From Heligmosomoides polygyrus polygyrus (Eukaryota; Nematoda; Chromadorea; Rhabditida; Heligmosomidae): a DNA stretch of 64,000 bases. The stretch covers positions 50,451,631 through 50,515,630 of the forward strand of contig OX377206.1 of NCBI GenBank assembly GCA_947396885.1. Direction: 5' to 3'. Under the pieces are notes generated by a model. It ran no database searches, was not told the origin of the DNA, and was given only the letters and a program-made list of their open reading frames with translations. A program made the position numbers and the translations under genes. This document shows positions 1-11,225 of this stretch, one piece after another; within the stretch, counting starts at the first letter, position 1; each line of letters starts with the position of its first letter.

Positions 1-4
1 ATGT

Positions 5-84
5 AGGGCCCATGTTATACTTCGACGACGCTGTTGTCGGCGACGTCGGGGACACCAGTGTCGCCGAAGTATAACATGGGCCTA
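5..84. mobile_element. Small palindromic MITE
   Basis: The ends are inverted repeats of each other over about 24 bases: a GGGCCCATGTTATACTTCG-type end on the left and its complement on the right with one or two changes. About 30 bases of CG-rich loop lie between. The terminus resembles those of the element at 13012-13882. No coding capacity. It could be a solo end pair left by internal deletion of a longer element. Confidence 0.6.
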
Positions 85-430
85 AATCTGAATACCGATA
101 CAATCACGATAAAGCTATAGAAGGGAGCGCATGTTCGTTGATTTCATGGTAAAACAGCAGGGTTTGTGAGATGTCCCTTCTAGGCTTGCTCTGAAAATTA
201 GAATTAACACGACTCGATTAAAGATAAAGTTCGCAGCAATCCGATTTTCATTTCTTCTTTTCAAATTATGTAGTAACTTGTTTTAATGTCTTCGTTCTGT
301 TCGTTTTCATTTTGGTTTTCTTGTTTCTTTTTTTTTGCCGCTTTTTAGTATATTATTGAATGTCGGTTCTTTTGAACTTATTCAAAACATTTACTGCTTG
401 CCGTGCTTCGTGCTGTCTGTCAGATGAGAC
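85..430. other. AT-rich stretch with no gene recognised
   Basis: This AT-rich sequence lies between the first MITE and the recognisable left LTR segment. It may include the 5' part of that LTR, but it does not match the sequence upstream of the right LTR segment, so one of the two LTRs has been replaced or truncated. I see no gene. Confidence 0.4.
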
Positions 431-650
431 TGTCGTGGCATTGGAGTCACAGCTACCTGATAAGCCGACCCCGTCGGGTCCGCCCACGAGACCAGACGAC
501 GTTCCGACGCCAGGCTGCCTGCCTGCTTCTTCCCCCCCCCCCCTTTTATGTAGATAATGATAAATGATAAAAGACACTATTTATGTCACACAGAAGTACC
601 TAGACTCCTCCCGGCTAATCATGTAAGATCTGTACGATCTTAACATGATA
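431..650 (+). repeat. Left LTR, 3' segment
   Basis: About 215 bases are nearly identical to 9533-9744, differing mainly in a poly-C run (about 12 C here against 6) and a few substitutions. The segment contains a short palindrome around AAGATCTGTACGATCTTAA near its end. Similarity stops abruptly upstream of 431, so only the 3' part of the LTR can be defined from this pair. Confidence 0.75.
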
Positions 651-669
651 TGGAGGTCCCGGGGAGATC
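651..669 (+). other. Candidate primer-binding site
   Basis: Directly after the left LTR comes TGGAGGTCCCGGGGAGATC, which begins with TGG as expected for pairing with a tRNA 3' CCA end. Its complement reads like an acceptor stem plus T-arm. The tRNA is not identified. Position and TGG start are seen; function is inferred. Confidence 0.55.
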
Positions 670-2297
670 TGGGTAACTTCAATTTTTTGAAATTAAAAAA
701 AAACTTTTTTCCTATTCCATCTTCTTTTGAACAAAAAAAAAACCCTCGTCAGTCGTCTCAAGAACTTCGTCTCCGGCTAAGGAACAATATCCGCAACGCG
801 AGTATGTTTCTTTTAATTGTTTTATTTTTTCAAAAGAAATACTCTAAGCTCAGAAATAAGGATATGGCCGTTATTTTGCTTTAAAAATTTTTTTGTTTCC
901 ACTTGATCAAGATAACTCTTCTCCCACGTTTTCTATATGTGTGAACGTGGAAAGTAGTTTGAAAAAAAATCCTTCGTTACCTGATTATAAGGAAGCACCT
1001 CTCCTACATTTCACCATAAGTGCCGACAGAGGATGTTTTACATCGGTAAATACCGTTCTTTCACTCGGTTTAGAGCGACATCTTCTACACATTGTTCAGA
1101 GCGAGGTGTAGAAGGTTCTATAACTGGTGCACACAGCTAACAGCTAAACTTCACCCCCCCCCCCCCCCCCTCCCCTCCCCTACTGGATTTGAAGGATTTC
1201 TTCTCACATACTGTTCAGAGCAAGATGTGAGACGCTTCCAATTCAGAGTATCGGATCGTACAAAATCCAAAGTTATTCACGCGTTTTTTTTAATTGATTC
1301 CCGGGAAATGGAAAAAAGTGATATTATCCAAAGTCGGACTCAATGAAGAAGTTATGTACATCTAAGGCTGGTTGATTTCAGATGGCCACTGACAATTAAC
1401 ACTATCTTTATGCTTAAATTAGCACAGAGGTACGGTAGCTTATTCAGATGCATTCAAGCTTCTATGTGGGTCGCCGACACCACAGATAAGCGCCAGTGAC
1501 CCAGGTGGACAAATAGAGAAACAAATCTTGTCGGTCATACATCCATGGGTCCGCTGATATGTCTTATCTGCAACTGATGCCTTCGTCTACCCTGATCGTA
1601 AAGATCACTGATAATTATGAATACAAACAACCGCGTAGCCCGCCCATTGCTTGAGCATATACTGCGCTGATAAGAGCCATCACTCGGCAGATCGACTGTC
1701 CTCCTCTTCGGTTGTCTTCTTCCGATATCTTCGATTGGAATTAGCATCTTGGAGTTGGTGGACAATCACAACACCGATTGCGACCTTCGTCAGTTTAGAA
1801 GTTAGTTTATTTTCTGTTTAAAAAAAAGATATACTTTTCTCTCTCTGTTTTCTCCTATCTCGGGACTTCCCACTCTCTTCTCCTCGCCTGGGTAAAACAA
1901 TAATTTTGCACACATACAATTTTTCTTTCATTCTTGGGGCCATTCTATGAGTACATCGGACTCGGAATTTAGCTCAGTTAGCGATAATCCGTACTGCCGA
2001 TTAGCAAATCGCCTCACATTAAAACGTAAACCTAAATTTAAGTCTCTTAATTCTCCACATAAGAAGAGAACTCGGGACTCCGCACCTCTACCTAGTAATT
2101 CCTTGCGCCTAGCATCTTCCGTGGATTCCTTCTTATCAGAACTTTCCGCTTGCTCTCACAATAGCCAAAACACAAGTCGTCTTCAACATTTGAACTCACA
2201 GAATCTTAAAAGTCCGTCATTGACTGATTACTCTGATTCCTCTCTTGTAAATTCATCTAATATCCTTTTAAAAACACCTTCTCAAACTAGACAAAAC

Positions 2298-5200
2298 CTG
2301 TATCACCTGTATCACCTGTCGTCCCGTTGATCATCGACTTGCTCGAGCGGGCGCCAGCAGCGTCTCCATTCGTCCCTGTCGCGTGCCAGAGTGGTCCAAT
2401 GGATCCTCCTCGCTCGAGGGACACGAAGAGCGTCATATCGGTCGTTCAGGGCTTTCACGAAGAAGTCCGACCAACGCGTTGGTGGGCGTCCTGGTGTTCT
2501 TTTGACATCCCGCGGAATCCAATCTGTGACGGCTCTCGTCCAGCGGGTGTCTGCGAATCGCATTACGTGGCCGGCCCACCTAATTTTCGACGACTTGGCC
2601 CATGCGACAGCGTCTCTGATCTTCGAACGTCGGCGAAGCTCGGAACTCCGGAGACCTTCTCTCACTTGCGTGAGTCGTGTCACTCCGAGCATCGTCCTCT
2701 CGATTCCACGCTGCGCGACGCTGATCGCGTGCTCATCCTGCTTTCGTATAGCCCAGGTCTCTGAGGCGTATGTTAGGGCAGGAAGAACAGTGGAGTCGAA
2801 TAGGTGGGCACGGAGTCGGACGTTCTTCGTTTTCTTCACGACTTCTTCGACGCTCTTGAAAGCTCCCCAAGCCGCTCGTTTCCTTCTGCTCAGCTCTGGT
2901 GCTAGGTCGTTGGTCATGTTGACTTCGCGACCCAGATACACATAGCTGGAGCATTCGGAGATGTTCGTTCCGTTGAGCGAGAATGGGGCATCAGAAACCC
3001 ATCCGTTCTTCATGAACATCGTCTTCGTAAGATTCAGCTGCAGTCCAACGCTTCCACATACACGATCGAAGTCGGCCAGCATTCGTTCCGCCTGACTGAT
3101 GCTCGGGGTTATGAGCACGATGTCGTCAGCGAAGCGAAGATGGTGCAGTTGCCGGCCGTCGACCTTCACTCCCATGTCTTCCCATTCTAGTTCGCGCATG
3201 ACGTTTTCGAGGGTGGCGCTGAAGAGCTTCGGGGATATGGTATCCCCTTGTCGAACCCCTCTCTTCACGTCAATGACGACGTCGTTGTAGAATGGTGAGA
3301 TCTTGGTCGTGAATCCACTGTACAGCTCTCGAAGGACTCTGATGTACTGAGTAGGAACGCCCTGGGTGAGCAGGGCTTCCATGACCGCTTCAGTCTCGAC
3401 GGAGTCGAATGCCTTCTTCAGGTCAATGAACGTAAGGCACAGCGGCAGCTTGTACTCTCGCGACACTTCGATGAGCTTCGTAATGGTGTGTATGTGGTCG
3501 ATCGTGCTGAATCCTCTCCGAAATCCTGCTTGTTCGCATGGCTGTCCTTCGTCCAGCGTTCTACTAATCCTATTCAGGATGACTCGAGTGAACAGCTTGT
3601 AGACTACGGACAACAGGCAGATCGGGCGATAGTTGCCAATGTCGTGCACGTCTCCCTTCTTGTACAGCAAAACGGTCTTGCTGGTCTTCCACTGAGATGG
3701 AACCTTGCATTCGGACAGGTAGCGTGTGAAGAGCCGCGCCAAGGTGTTGATGACCGCTGGCGGGAGGTTCTTCAGGTGTTCAGTTCTGATCCTGTCAGAA
3801 CCGGGTGCTGTACGTTTCTTCACCGACGAGATGGCGTGTCGGATCTCGGAAGGGAGAACAGAGGGAACGACGTATCCATCCTGCGGAAGATGGCATGGGG
3901 GCAGGTGGACGTGGCTATCGAAGAGATCGGAGTAGAAGTCGTGGATGACTTTCTCCATGGTCCTTCTGGAAGAGGTGGTGGTTCCGTCAGGACGTCGGAG
4001 AGCGGTCATCTTGGTCTTGAAGTTGGCGAAGTTCCGGCGGGCATTGCGAATGCTCAGCCCTGCCTCTGCTGCTTCAGCCAACACTTCCGCCCTTCTCTCC
4101 TTGAGATCTTCCTTTATCGCCGCTCTGCATAGCTTTGCAAGCTCGGACGTCAGTTGGTAGTTGCCTGACGCTCGTGCTGCTCCACGCTGGCGTATCAGCT
4201 CGAGAGTTTCCGGAGACAGGCGTCTCTTGGTGGTCTTCAAGCTCTCGGCTCCCTTAGCACTATCGTGGAGATGGTGCACGAAGCGATCGTATTCCTCGTC
4301 GACGTTGTCCATGACGGCATCTTCCCAAAGGCCGACAAGAGAGGTGTAGAGATCCCAGTTGATGGTCGTTCTGGGATTCCTCTTCTTGAACTTCGCGGCC
4401 TTCTCTCCTTGACGCGAAAAGCGGAACCTCGCGCGAAGGAGGCGGTGGTCCGATCCCGTGTAAAACTTGGGGACAACGGAGACATCGGTCAGGCAATACT
4501 TGCGATTGAAGATGATGTGGTCGATCTCGTTGTGGAACTGGCCACCGGGGGATTCCCAGGTCCATCGTAGGGAGGGAGGCTTCTGGAACTGCGAGTTTCC
4601 ATGGATGGTCTTGGTTGACATGATAAACTCAGACAGCCTTTCACCTTGCTCGTTCCACTCCAAACCGTGGGTTCCGATGTGAAGTTCTTCCGGCGACCTT
4701 CGTGGCCCGATCTTGGCGTTGAAGTCGCCGACGATCACCTTGTAGAAGGTGTGATCTTCCTTATAGAACTTCTCCAGCTCCACGTAGAAGGCCTCGACGT
4801 CTTCGTCGTCGTAGTCGGATGTTGGGGCATACGCGACGAACACAGTCAAGGCTGGCACGGAGCCACATCGCTTCAGTCGCAGACGTCCGATTCGGCTAGT
4901 CAGAGACTCGTACGAATCGATGTTCATGGCCAAGTGCGTGTTGACGAGGACACCAACGCCGCCTACTCCCCTGCTGTCGCATGTTCCGAGGAACAGTTCT
5001 TCTCCGGAGTCGTAGGCGGCGTGTAGGGGGTGGTGTCTTCTCGTCTCGGTCAGTCCGATGACGTCGTACTTGATCTTCCTGGCTTGCATCATCAGGTCCT
5101 CGACGGATGCTTCGGACGCAAGCGTGCGGGCGTTGTAAGTACAGATCGTCATCCTAGTCCTTCTCAGTTTGCGCAGCCTGGTTAGGCCCTGAGATTTTAG

Positions 5201-5730
5201 CAGCCTCTCCGTACTCGTCCTTCCCATCGCTGCAGAAATGGGGGCTCTTTCGGGGTCAGGGGAATGAGGCCCTTTAGTGCTGCTGTGTTTGACTGGAATA
5301 CAACACGGGTAGCTAGTCAGGCTCTGTCGTGCGGGCGGGGTACTCCGGGCAGCTAGCCAGACTGCCCGAAGGGACGGGGCGAGACTTAAGGCGGCCTCGA
5401 ATCGCCTTACATGTACTCCCAGTCTACCGAGTGCAAGCTTTTGGCCGAGCCGACACAGTTACAATCCGCACAGTCACGGACACATCCACGCACACTGTGC
5501 ACAAACATGCCGCTCCCACGCACAAGGAACGCATCGACCCGACACAGCAGGAGCAAGGAGTCCATCCCCTGCATCCCACCTGCGTCTCTGGGCAGTACAC
5601 GGTCGCATTTGGTTCGCGTTTAATTCCCCTATCCACCACCCGGGGACGCGCCACGTGGCCCTGCGACAAGCGGCCCGAGATCCCTCTTAACAAGAGAGCC
5701 CGAAGGCTCTCTATCGAGGGAGATCCGTGG
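2298..5730 (-). mobile_element. Full-length RTE-clade non-LTR retrotransposon with 13-bp target-site duplication
   Basis: AACTAGACAAAAC occurs at 2285-2297 and again at 5731-5743, exactly flanking this 3433-bp insertion. The element lies antisense to the Gypsy gag it interrupts. On its coding strand it has about 500 bases of 5' leader (5228-5730), one long frame, and a very short 3' end of two GTGATACAG-like units (about 2298-2311). A short 3' tail of simple repeats and no poly(A) is typical of RTE elements. This is one of the youngest insertions here, since both duplications and the frame are intact. Confidence 0.93.
2312..5227 (-). CDS. RTE-type endonuclease-reverse transcriptase, 971 residues, intact
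   Basis: This single uninterrupted frame encodes both activities needed for target-primed reverse transcription. Residues about 25-270 form an apurinic-type endonuclease: an early N in TYNAR, E in [16 protein letters not shown] and the terminal SDH. Residues about 470-760 form the reverse transcriptase: a [12 protein letters not shown] region, [11 protein letters not shown] with the first catalytic Asp, [11 protein letters not shown], and FADDIVLI with the catalytic Asp pair. A basic C-terminal region of about 200 residues follows, with a WAGHVMR motif common in nematode RTE proteins. There is no separate gag-like ORF1, as usual for this clade. The first ATG is used; a second Met at residue 26 just before the endonuclease could also serve. 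Length is about normal for RTE. Confidence 0.95.
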   Translation of the reverse strand: MGRTSTERLLKSQGLTRLRKLRRTRMTICTYNARTLASEASVEDLMMQARKIKYDVIGLTETRRHHPLHAAYDSGEELFLGTCDSRGVGGVGVLVNTHLAMNIDSYESLTSRIGRLRLKRCGSVPALTVFVAYAPTSDYDDEDVEAFYVELEKFYKEDHTFYKVIVGDFNAKIGPRRSPEELHIGTHGLEWNEQGERLSEFIMSTKTIHGNSQFQKPPSLRWTWESPGGQFHNEIDHIIFNRKYCLTDVSVVPKFYTGSDHRLLRARFRFSRQGEKAAKFKKRNPRTTINWDLYTSLVGLWEDAVMDNVDEEYDRFVHHLHDSAKGAESLKTTKRRLSPETLELIRQRGAARASGNYQLTSELAKLCRAAIKEDLKERRAEVLAEAAEAGLSIRNARRNFANFKTKMTALRRPDGTTTSSRRTMEKVIHDFYSDLFDSHVHLPPCHLPQDGYVVPSVLPSEIRHAISSVKKRTAPGSDRIRTEHLKNLPPAVINTLARLFTRYLSECKVPSQWKTSKTVLLYKKGDVHDIGNYRPICLLSVVYKLFTRVILNRISRTLDEGQPCEQAGFRRGFSTIDHIHTITKLIEVSREYKLPLCLTFIDLKKAFDSVETEAVMEALLTQGVPTQYIRVLRELYSGFTTKISPFYNDVVIDVKRGVRQGDTISPKLFSATLENVMRELEWEDMGVKVDGRQLHHLRFADDIVLITPSISQAERMLADFDRVCGSVGLQLNLTKTMFMKNGWVSDAPFSLNGTNISECSSYVYLGREVNMTNDLAPELSRRKRAAWGAFKSVEEVVKKTKNVRLRAHLFDSTVLPALTYASETWAIRKQDEHAISVAQRGIERTMLGVTRLTQVREGLRSSELRRRSKIRDAVAWAKSSKIRWAGHVMRFADTRWTRAVTDWIPRDVKRTPGRPPTRWSDFFVKALNDRYDALRVPRARRIHWTTLARDRDEWRRCWRPLEQVDDQRDDR

Positions 5731-6262
5731 AACTAGACAAAACAGTGATGAGAATCTTCACTCCGTAGCTTCTAGGATAGATATCATTCCAAATACAGCT
5801 ACGGTCAACGTAAATTCTAACGCTAACGATAGTAACCCTTCTGGTTCACTTCCCAACGCGGCAGAGTATAATACAACTCAAACTCTTACTTGGTTACCAG
5901 ATTCTGCCCATTTCGCTGACCGAAGCCGATTTCCTAAATTAACTACCTCATCTACGTCACCTCTTTGTAATCCAACAAGTGTGTCGATAACTCAGTTAAC
6001 CGCTATCCCTTTTTCGGAACAATTGACAGTACTAATGGCCAACCCGAATAGTGTTCCAGTTCCTAATAGTGATCCAGTTCCGATGGAACTAATTACATGA
6101 CGGGAAAATGTAACTATGGCTGGCTTAAAGTCCTTGTTCAGCAAACTTAACTTGGGTGACTACTCTCATCAGCTCCCTAAATTTTCGGGTGAACCGGGTA
6201 CTATGGGAATAATGCAGTTCCTAAGGCAGTTCAACGAAGTTGGAACGATTATGGGGTTAACA

Positions 6263-6807
6263 TTATGGGGACTGGGGGGCGTTTGGTGGTTCGGCGTGGA
6301 GGTCTACCTCCCCATTATTTCCTCCTTCACCTTAACTAACCCCTTCCCTAACAACCATTTTCCGCTTTTCTACTAACCTGCTCCCTTCCCCTTGGTGGAT
6401 CTTCTCGTTGAGCCACATTGCGCTCTCCGTGCCACTGCTGCGAGTTGTTGTATCTATTCTACTTTACTGCTACCCTTCCTACATCTCCGTAATGCCTTAC
6501 ATTCAAGGTTTATTCGTTTCTGGTGGTATCTTTCTGGATTTAATTCTATAACATCTTAAACTTCTTTACATTCCTTGTTGTTCGCAAAGTCCAACGTCAA
6601 CAGGAGGACCTCAGGTTAGTTTACAGCAGCAACTCCTTCTTCCTTCCCCTCCCTTACTGACGAGCACAGGGGGAAGGATACTCTGTCTGTTTGGTTTTCG
6701 TCTAAGGGCCCGTGCGAAACGAAAACCAAACTAATTCTTTGTTTTTCATGCTTTCATAATTAAACTATCACAATTATATGGCTTTACTCATTTATTATTA
6801 ATTAACA
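6263..6807. mobile_element. Unidentified 545-bp insertion in gag flanked by TTAACA
   Basis: The gag frame breaks after TTAACA at 6257-6262 and resumes after a second TTAACA at 6802-6807, which implies an insertion with a 4-6 bp duplication. The insert has pyrimidine-rich stretches, an internal inverted pair around GTTTGGTTTTCGT / ACGAAAACCAAAC near 6690-6735, and an AT-rich right end of ATT units. I see no long terminal inverted repeat and no coding frame. TTAA suggests a piggyBac-type target, but the missing terminal repeats argue against it; a SINE is also possible. Confidence 0.5.
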
Positions 6808-7799
6808 GAACCGGATATGGCACACTTATTACCAGCTCATTTAACTGGCACGGCTCGCGCGCTTTATGATGACTTTGAAGAGGTAGAGAAAAATAACTGG
6901 AGGACAGCCATTACTCTTTTAAGCAGCTACTTTACGAGCGAATACTTTCAAGAAATGGCTACAGTCTCGGTATTGGAACTTTCATTGAGAGAAGGCGAAT
7001 CCCCTATGGCATTTGCCAGTCGTCTTAATAACGAATTTTATGACGCCTACCCTAGCACTACTAAGGTTGCAGAACGAAAATTCTTACAGTCGCTTATTTT
7101 CAAAAAGGCGATGCCAGACGCTATTAAGCAAAAGATAGCACTGATGAATCCGCCTCCACCTGACTTCCGCACTGTAATCAAGGAAGCTCAACGTATCTGG
7201 AATATTACCAACGCTTCTCGTTCATCTACACAGAACGATTTTTTAATCAATAAAATTGATAAAAGTTTAGAGTCCTTAAGTCAGCATATTTTGTCGCATA
7301 ACGATTTTCTTCGGTCTTCGTACAATCCCTCCTTTTAGCAAAACAGGAGATACGATGCCAGAAATCACTTCCAACAGTACGAGAATAGAAACGGTTCTAA
7401 CGATTCCAGAAATCATTTTCGACAGTACGAAAATCAAAATGGTTTTAACTCACCCAGGGATAATCCACCATTTTCGTACGGTAATAGATCTAATACCCAA
7501 AACAATTCTTATAACAGGACCAGATATCGCTCGCGTACCCCTCCACGCTACTCAAATCGTTCGCAGACTCCGTCTCGTCCGGCGGTTAGGTTTAATTTAC
7601 AACGAAGCGAAGGCAGTCAGCGTTCTGACTATTCACGGAGCACATCTCCAGCTCGAGCAAATCCACAAACTCGTTCTCGCACACCACCGCGCAACAGGCC
7701 GCAATCCCCACATCCATCTAACAGATATCAAACAAATTCCATTTCACGCAACTTTTCTACAGGTATAACGAGGCATACAAATTCACTTTTTCTCCTAGC

Positions 7800-8530
7800 C
7801 TTCATATCGTGCCTACTGCCAATAGCTTGCGCATATTCACCCAATTATCAACTATGCGCTTCTGGAAAATCGGGATGGCCTGTTGCTTATCCAGAGCCTG
7901 TTCATGACCTAGTTTCTGATCGTGGTTCAAACTACACTAGTGAAGTGCTTGCCAAGATAAATTCTACCTTGGGTATCACAAACAAATTTACTACTAGCTA
8001 CAACCACAAAGCAAATCGACAAGCAGAACGGATCGTTAAAGTTATCAACGATTCTCTTACATCATATTGCTCTGAAGCAAGAGCAATATGGTCGGATTTC
8101 CTGCAACCTGTCGTTTTCGCATATAATTGCAGTGTCAATTTAACTACAGGTTACAGCCCGTTCTACCTTGTTCATGGACGTCATCCAATCACTTGGACTG
8201 ATGTTCTCCATGATTTGCCTTCGACTCTTGTCTTTGCTACGGACAGCTTCGCAGATCAGTTCACAGCTGGCTTGAAGGATACGATCGTCAGTGTTGGAAT
8301 GCGATAGCTGAGAAGACAACGAAGTACAAGACTGTTTACGATCTTCTCCATAAGGTATAAAAAACGGAACTTTCCATCGGGGATTTAGTTCCCCTTCGTG
8401 ACGACACAGTTCGTCCTAAAGTCAGTACCCAATGGAAAGGTCCGTTTCAAGTTGAAAGTGTAGATCGTCCTAATGTAACAATCGTTACACTCACTGTTCA
8501 CCCTAAGCGACAATTAGTCCACATTAACCG
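7800..8530 (+). pseudogene. Ty3/Gypsy integrase, C-terminal half, truncated
   Basis: A segment SDRGSNYTSE carries the second catalytic Asp, and NHKANRQAERIVK carries the Glu with 35 residues between, the D-35-E spacing of retroviral-type integrases. A region resembling the stretch just after the first catalytic Asp (GWPVAYPEPV) is fused almost directly to SDRG, so the middle of the core is deleted. The frame ends at 8307. Similarity to the C-terminal integrase tail continues with frameshifts to about 8530. Integrase would join element cDNA to the host chromosome; this copy cannot be active. Confidence 0.8.
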
Positions 8531-9532
8531 TCTTAAGTGATATTCTCCCCGTTCTGGTACGGTCAGTGCTTCTATCCCAAATTCCACTATTCCTTCTTCA
8601 GATACAGAAGCACCGAAAGTTCCAGAACAACAAATTCGGCGTTCAAACCGTTTGCAGAACAAATACAATAATTTCAGCACAACTATGTAACTCTCAGGAA
8701 ACGAATTTGGACACTCACGAGTCTGATTCGTTTATGTTTTCCTTCGCTGCTACCGCGCTACCATCACAAAGCACAAATTTCTTTGAATTGGCGGTTCAAA
8801 GAAATTCAAGCTATCCTTGCAAAACTCACCGCACTTAAAAAAAAATTCCTTCAAACTTTCATTTAAAAAAACGCCCGTTTATTGATCGCTCTCGGATGAA
8901 AATCCAGATCAATATTCGTCTCGCCCTTTTTTTATCTGTTTATATGCTATGTTTACGTGCGGGTCAGAATTTAACATTCTAACCTCATGCCACTTTTGTT
9001 CATGTTTTTGATTTTTCAATGTAATATAATAATAGAACATAATTTATGTTATGTGATAATAGGAATCATATATGTTCAGTAGATTTCGATTTCACATAAT
9101 TGTTTGTAATTTTCGTGCCGTCTTTGTTGTTTTTTTGTCGAAATCTTTCTTCAAATCACAAGTATGTCACAAACTGCCATCATATCTGCAACATCTTCTT
9201 GTCGCTCGAGGACGAGCTCACCTTTGCCGAATATGGAACAGCACAGTCATAGCCATATCATGTCATTATAGTCAGTAGATATCCTTTGATACTCTTCACG
9301 TTCTTCTATCGCCATCCACATTCCAAAGAAAGAAGAGTAATTTGTTGTTCGTAACTAGTGTAACTAGTTCAACGACAATCCGATAGCTTGGAGACCGTAA
9401 TGGATGCACAATGTGGACACGGAGTATAATGGCGATGGCGACGAAAACAATAACGATGGTACCATGACGACAACTTCATGCTGGGCTATGCTGGCTTGCG
9501 CTCGAGGACGAGCTTCTTCAGAAGAGGGAGAT
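8531..9532. other. 3' region of the Gypsy element, no gene recognised
   Basis: Decayed sequence between the integrase remnant and the right LTR segment. The phrase GCTCGAGGACGAGCT is found near 9205 and again near 9498, so part of this stretch may be duplicated LTR U3. Short open frames here look fortuitous. Confidence 0.4.
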
Positions 9533-9744
9533 GTCGTGGCATTGGAGCCACAGCTACCTGATAAGCCGCCCCCGTCGGGTCCGCCCACGAGACCAGACGA
9601 CGTTCCGACGCCAGGCTGCCTGCCTGCTTCTTCCCCCCTTTATGTAGATAATGATAAATGATAAAAGACACTATTTATGTCACACAGAAGTACCTAGACT
9701 CCTCCCGGCTAATCATGTAAGATCTGTACGATCTTAACATGATA
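9533..9744 (+). repeat. Right LTR, 3' segment
   Basis: Direct repeat of 431-650 (see that entry). It ends at the same ...CTTAACATGATA phrase and is followed by unrelated sequence, which fixes the right boundary of the Gypsy element at about 9744. Confidence 0.75.
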
Positions 9745-10479
9745 AGACCACCTCACTGTTGACGTTGGCCATAGGAAATAGCTGCTTTACAGTTCTGAGG
9801 ATATACAATTTTTGACAGATGTTGTACAGTGTAACAAAGTACGCTTGACGAGAGTCCAGATCAGGGTCAAACGTAGGGTTCGATTTTTGCTGGAAATTTA
9901 CGACCCCCCCCCCCTCTGACGTGGAATTTGTACGACCCCCTCCCTCTCTCTTCCACTGTTCTATTTCTTGTATTTCTTGATTTTTTTAAAGGTTTCTTGT
10001 GCAGTTTGAACTCTTTAATAGATTCTTCTTTTCAAGTGCGGCTTCGGCACTGAAGATGACAATGAAACGAGTTCCGTGAACAATAATGTTTTTAAAACAC
10101 AATAAAATTCTTTAAAATTTTGAACGCTATTTTCGACACTTCAAAATAAAGATCTTCTGGTAGCAATCATCACTGTTCAATTTATGGAGTTCTTTTTTTC
10201 AGGACACCATGGACACGGAACATTCTTCTACCTGAAGTAGCGGCGCTTGCATCTGAAATTGTGCTCCGAAATTGTGTTATATAAAAATTTGAGTATTACT
10301 TTCTGACGACGACTTAAGTGCTTTCTTTATAAATTTTTGAAGCGTTCCTCGAATCGATTATGGAGCGGAAAAAGGAAGGATGGACGATGGACTTCTCTAT
10401 GGAAATAATGTTCTCCCATCCTAAGAAAACGTCATAAAAAACGAAAATAGAGCTAAAAAACCCCAGCTCTGTACATAAT
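9745..10479. other. No gene recognised; poly-C runs and AT-rich sequence
   Basis: Contains a poly-C run near 9901 followed by AT-rich sequence. The right part (from about 10300) begins to resemble the repeat units that follow. No supported gene. Confidence 0.4.
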
Positions 10480-11225
10480 ACAGCAAAAAACAAGATTCTC
10501 CGCAGCGATGACGGAACTGCGATGACGATATGATTAGGATGGATCGTAAGCAAAATTCTCGTTTTTCATGAAAAAATATTTTTTAGCCGAAGCAGACCAC
10601 CCATACGAATAAAATTTTGCCACAAAAACTTCCAAGTCATGATCAGTGCACAGTAAAAAAAAATCATGATTTTCTGGATCGAACAGGATGAATCGACCTC
10701 AGGTTGACTTTGCTCCAACGTCATCGGAGCATGAAACTAAACGTTCACAAAAAGGTTTATAACTCGGTAAGTTTTTAGTATTTTGAAAATTCTTCTAGCA
10801 TTTTAAGAAAAAAATAAAACGCTCTTTCTTACAGTGTAAAAGAAATTTTTTTCTGCCTTCTGAAGGACAGGACGACAGAGAGTGGAATTGTATCATATAA
10901 AATTTTAAGTCGTGCTTAACATACAATAAAAAGTATGCTTCTCCGCTGCGATGAAGATATGACGAGGATGGATCGCATACAAAATTCTCATTTTTCATGA
11001 AAATATTATTTTTAGCAGAAGCAGATTACCCATACGGATAAAATTTAGCCACAAGAACCTAGAAGTTTTAATCAATTCACTGTGAAAAATTGTGATTTTC
11101 TGGATAGAACAGGTTGAATCGACCTCTGGTCGACTTTGCACCAACGTCATCGGAGCATAAAATTGAACGTTCACAAAAAGGTTCATAACTCGGTAAGTTT
11201 TTCGAATTTTGAAAATTCTTTTAAC
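10480..11225. repeat. Two diverged tandem units of about 425 bp
   Basis: Sequence at about 10553-10800 recurs at about 10980-11225, offset by some 425 bases. Shared landmarks are TTTTTCATGAAAA, a GATTTTCTGGAT block, an AACGTCATCGGAGCAT block, and TTCACAAAAAGGTT.ATAACTCGGTAAGTTTTT. Identity by eye is about 80-85 percent. The CATCGGAG and CACAAAAATATTCATAACTTGAC phrases recur in more diverged form in the following inverted repeat, so the whole 10.5-12.5 kb block seems to belong to one satellite-like family. Confidence 0.65.

Larger units (their letters stand above)
1947..7790 (+). pseudogene. Gag-like gene of the Gypsy element, split by two insertions
   Basis: The frame runs 1947-2297, resumes in phase at 5744-6262 after the RTE insertion and again at 6808 after the second insertion. 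The N-terminal third is Ser/Asn-rich and low complexity. The stretch from about 6116 to 7338 resembles the retrotransposon gag capsid domain (a segment around MAHLLPAHLTGTARALYDDF, then alpha-helical sequence). Downstream of 7338 the same frame continues as an Arg/Ser/Pro/Asn-rich basic tail typical of nucleocapsid. In-frame stops are TGA at 6098-6100 and TAG at 7336-7338. The start at 1947 is the first ATG of the frame. Gag would form the particle core. It is dead as it stands. Confidence 0.7.
431..9744 (+). mobile_element. Ty3/Gypsy-like LTR retrotransposon, degenerate, with nested insertions
   Basis: Two direct repeats (431-650 and 9533-9744) bracket a primer-binding-like site, a gag-like reading frame, an Arg/Ser-rich nucleocapsid-like tail and the second half of an integrase core. 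Protease, reverse transcriptase and RNase H are missing: sequence passes from the nucleocapsid tail to integrase within about 130 bases around 7770-7905. The gag frame is interrupted by an antisense RTE (2298-5730) and by a 545-bp insertion (6263-6807). With both set aside, the frame is kept apart from single stops. The order of parts supports Ty3/Gypsy; the family is not identified. Confidence 0.8.

Noticed and set aside
2327..2945. Overlapping plus-strand frames across the RTE at 2.3-5.2 kb
   Set aside because: They are antisense shadows of the 971-residue RTE frame.
9404..9661. 85-codon frame sharing a Pro-rich segment with 360-557
   Set aside because: The shared part is simply the LTR repeat; the upstream halves are unrelated.
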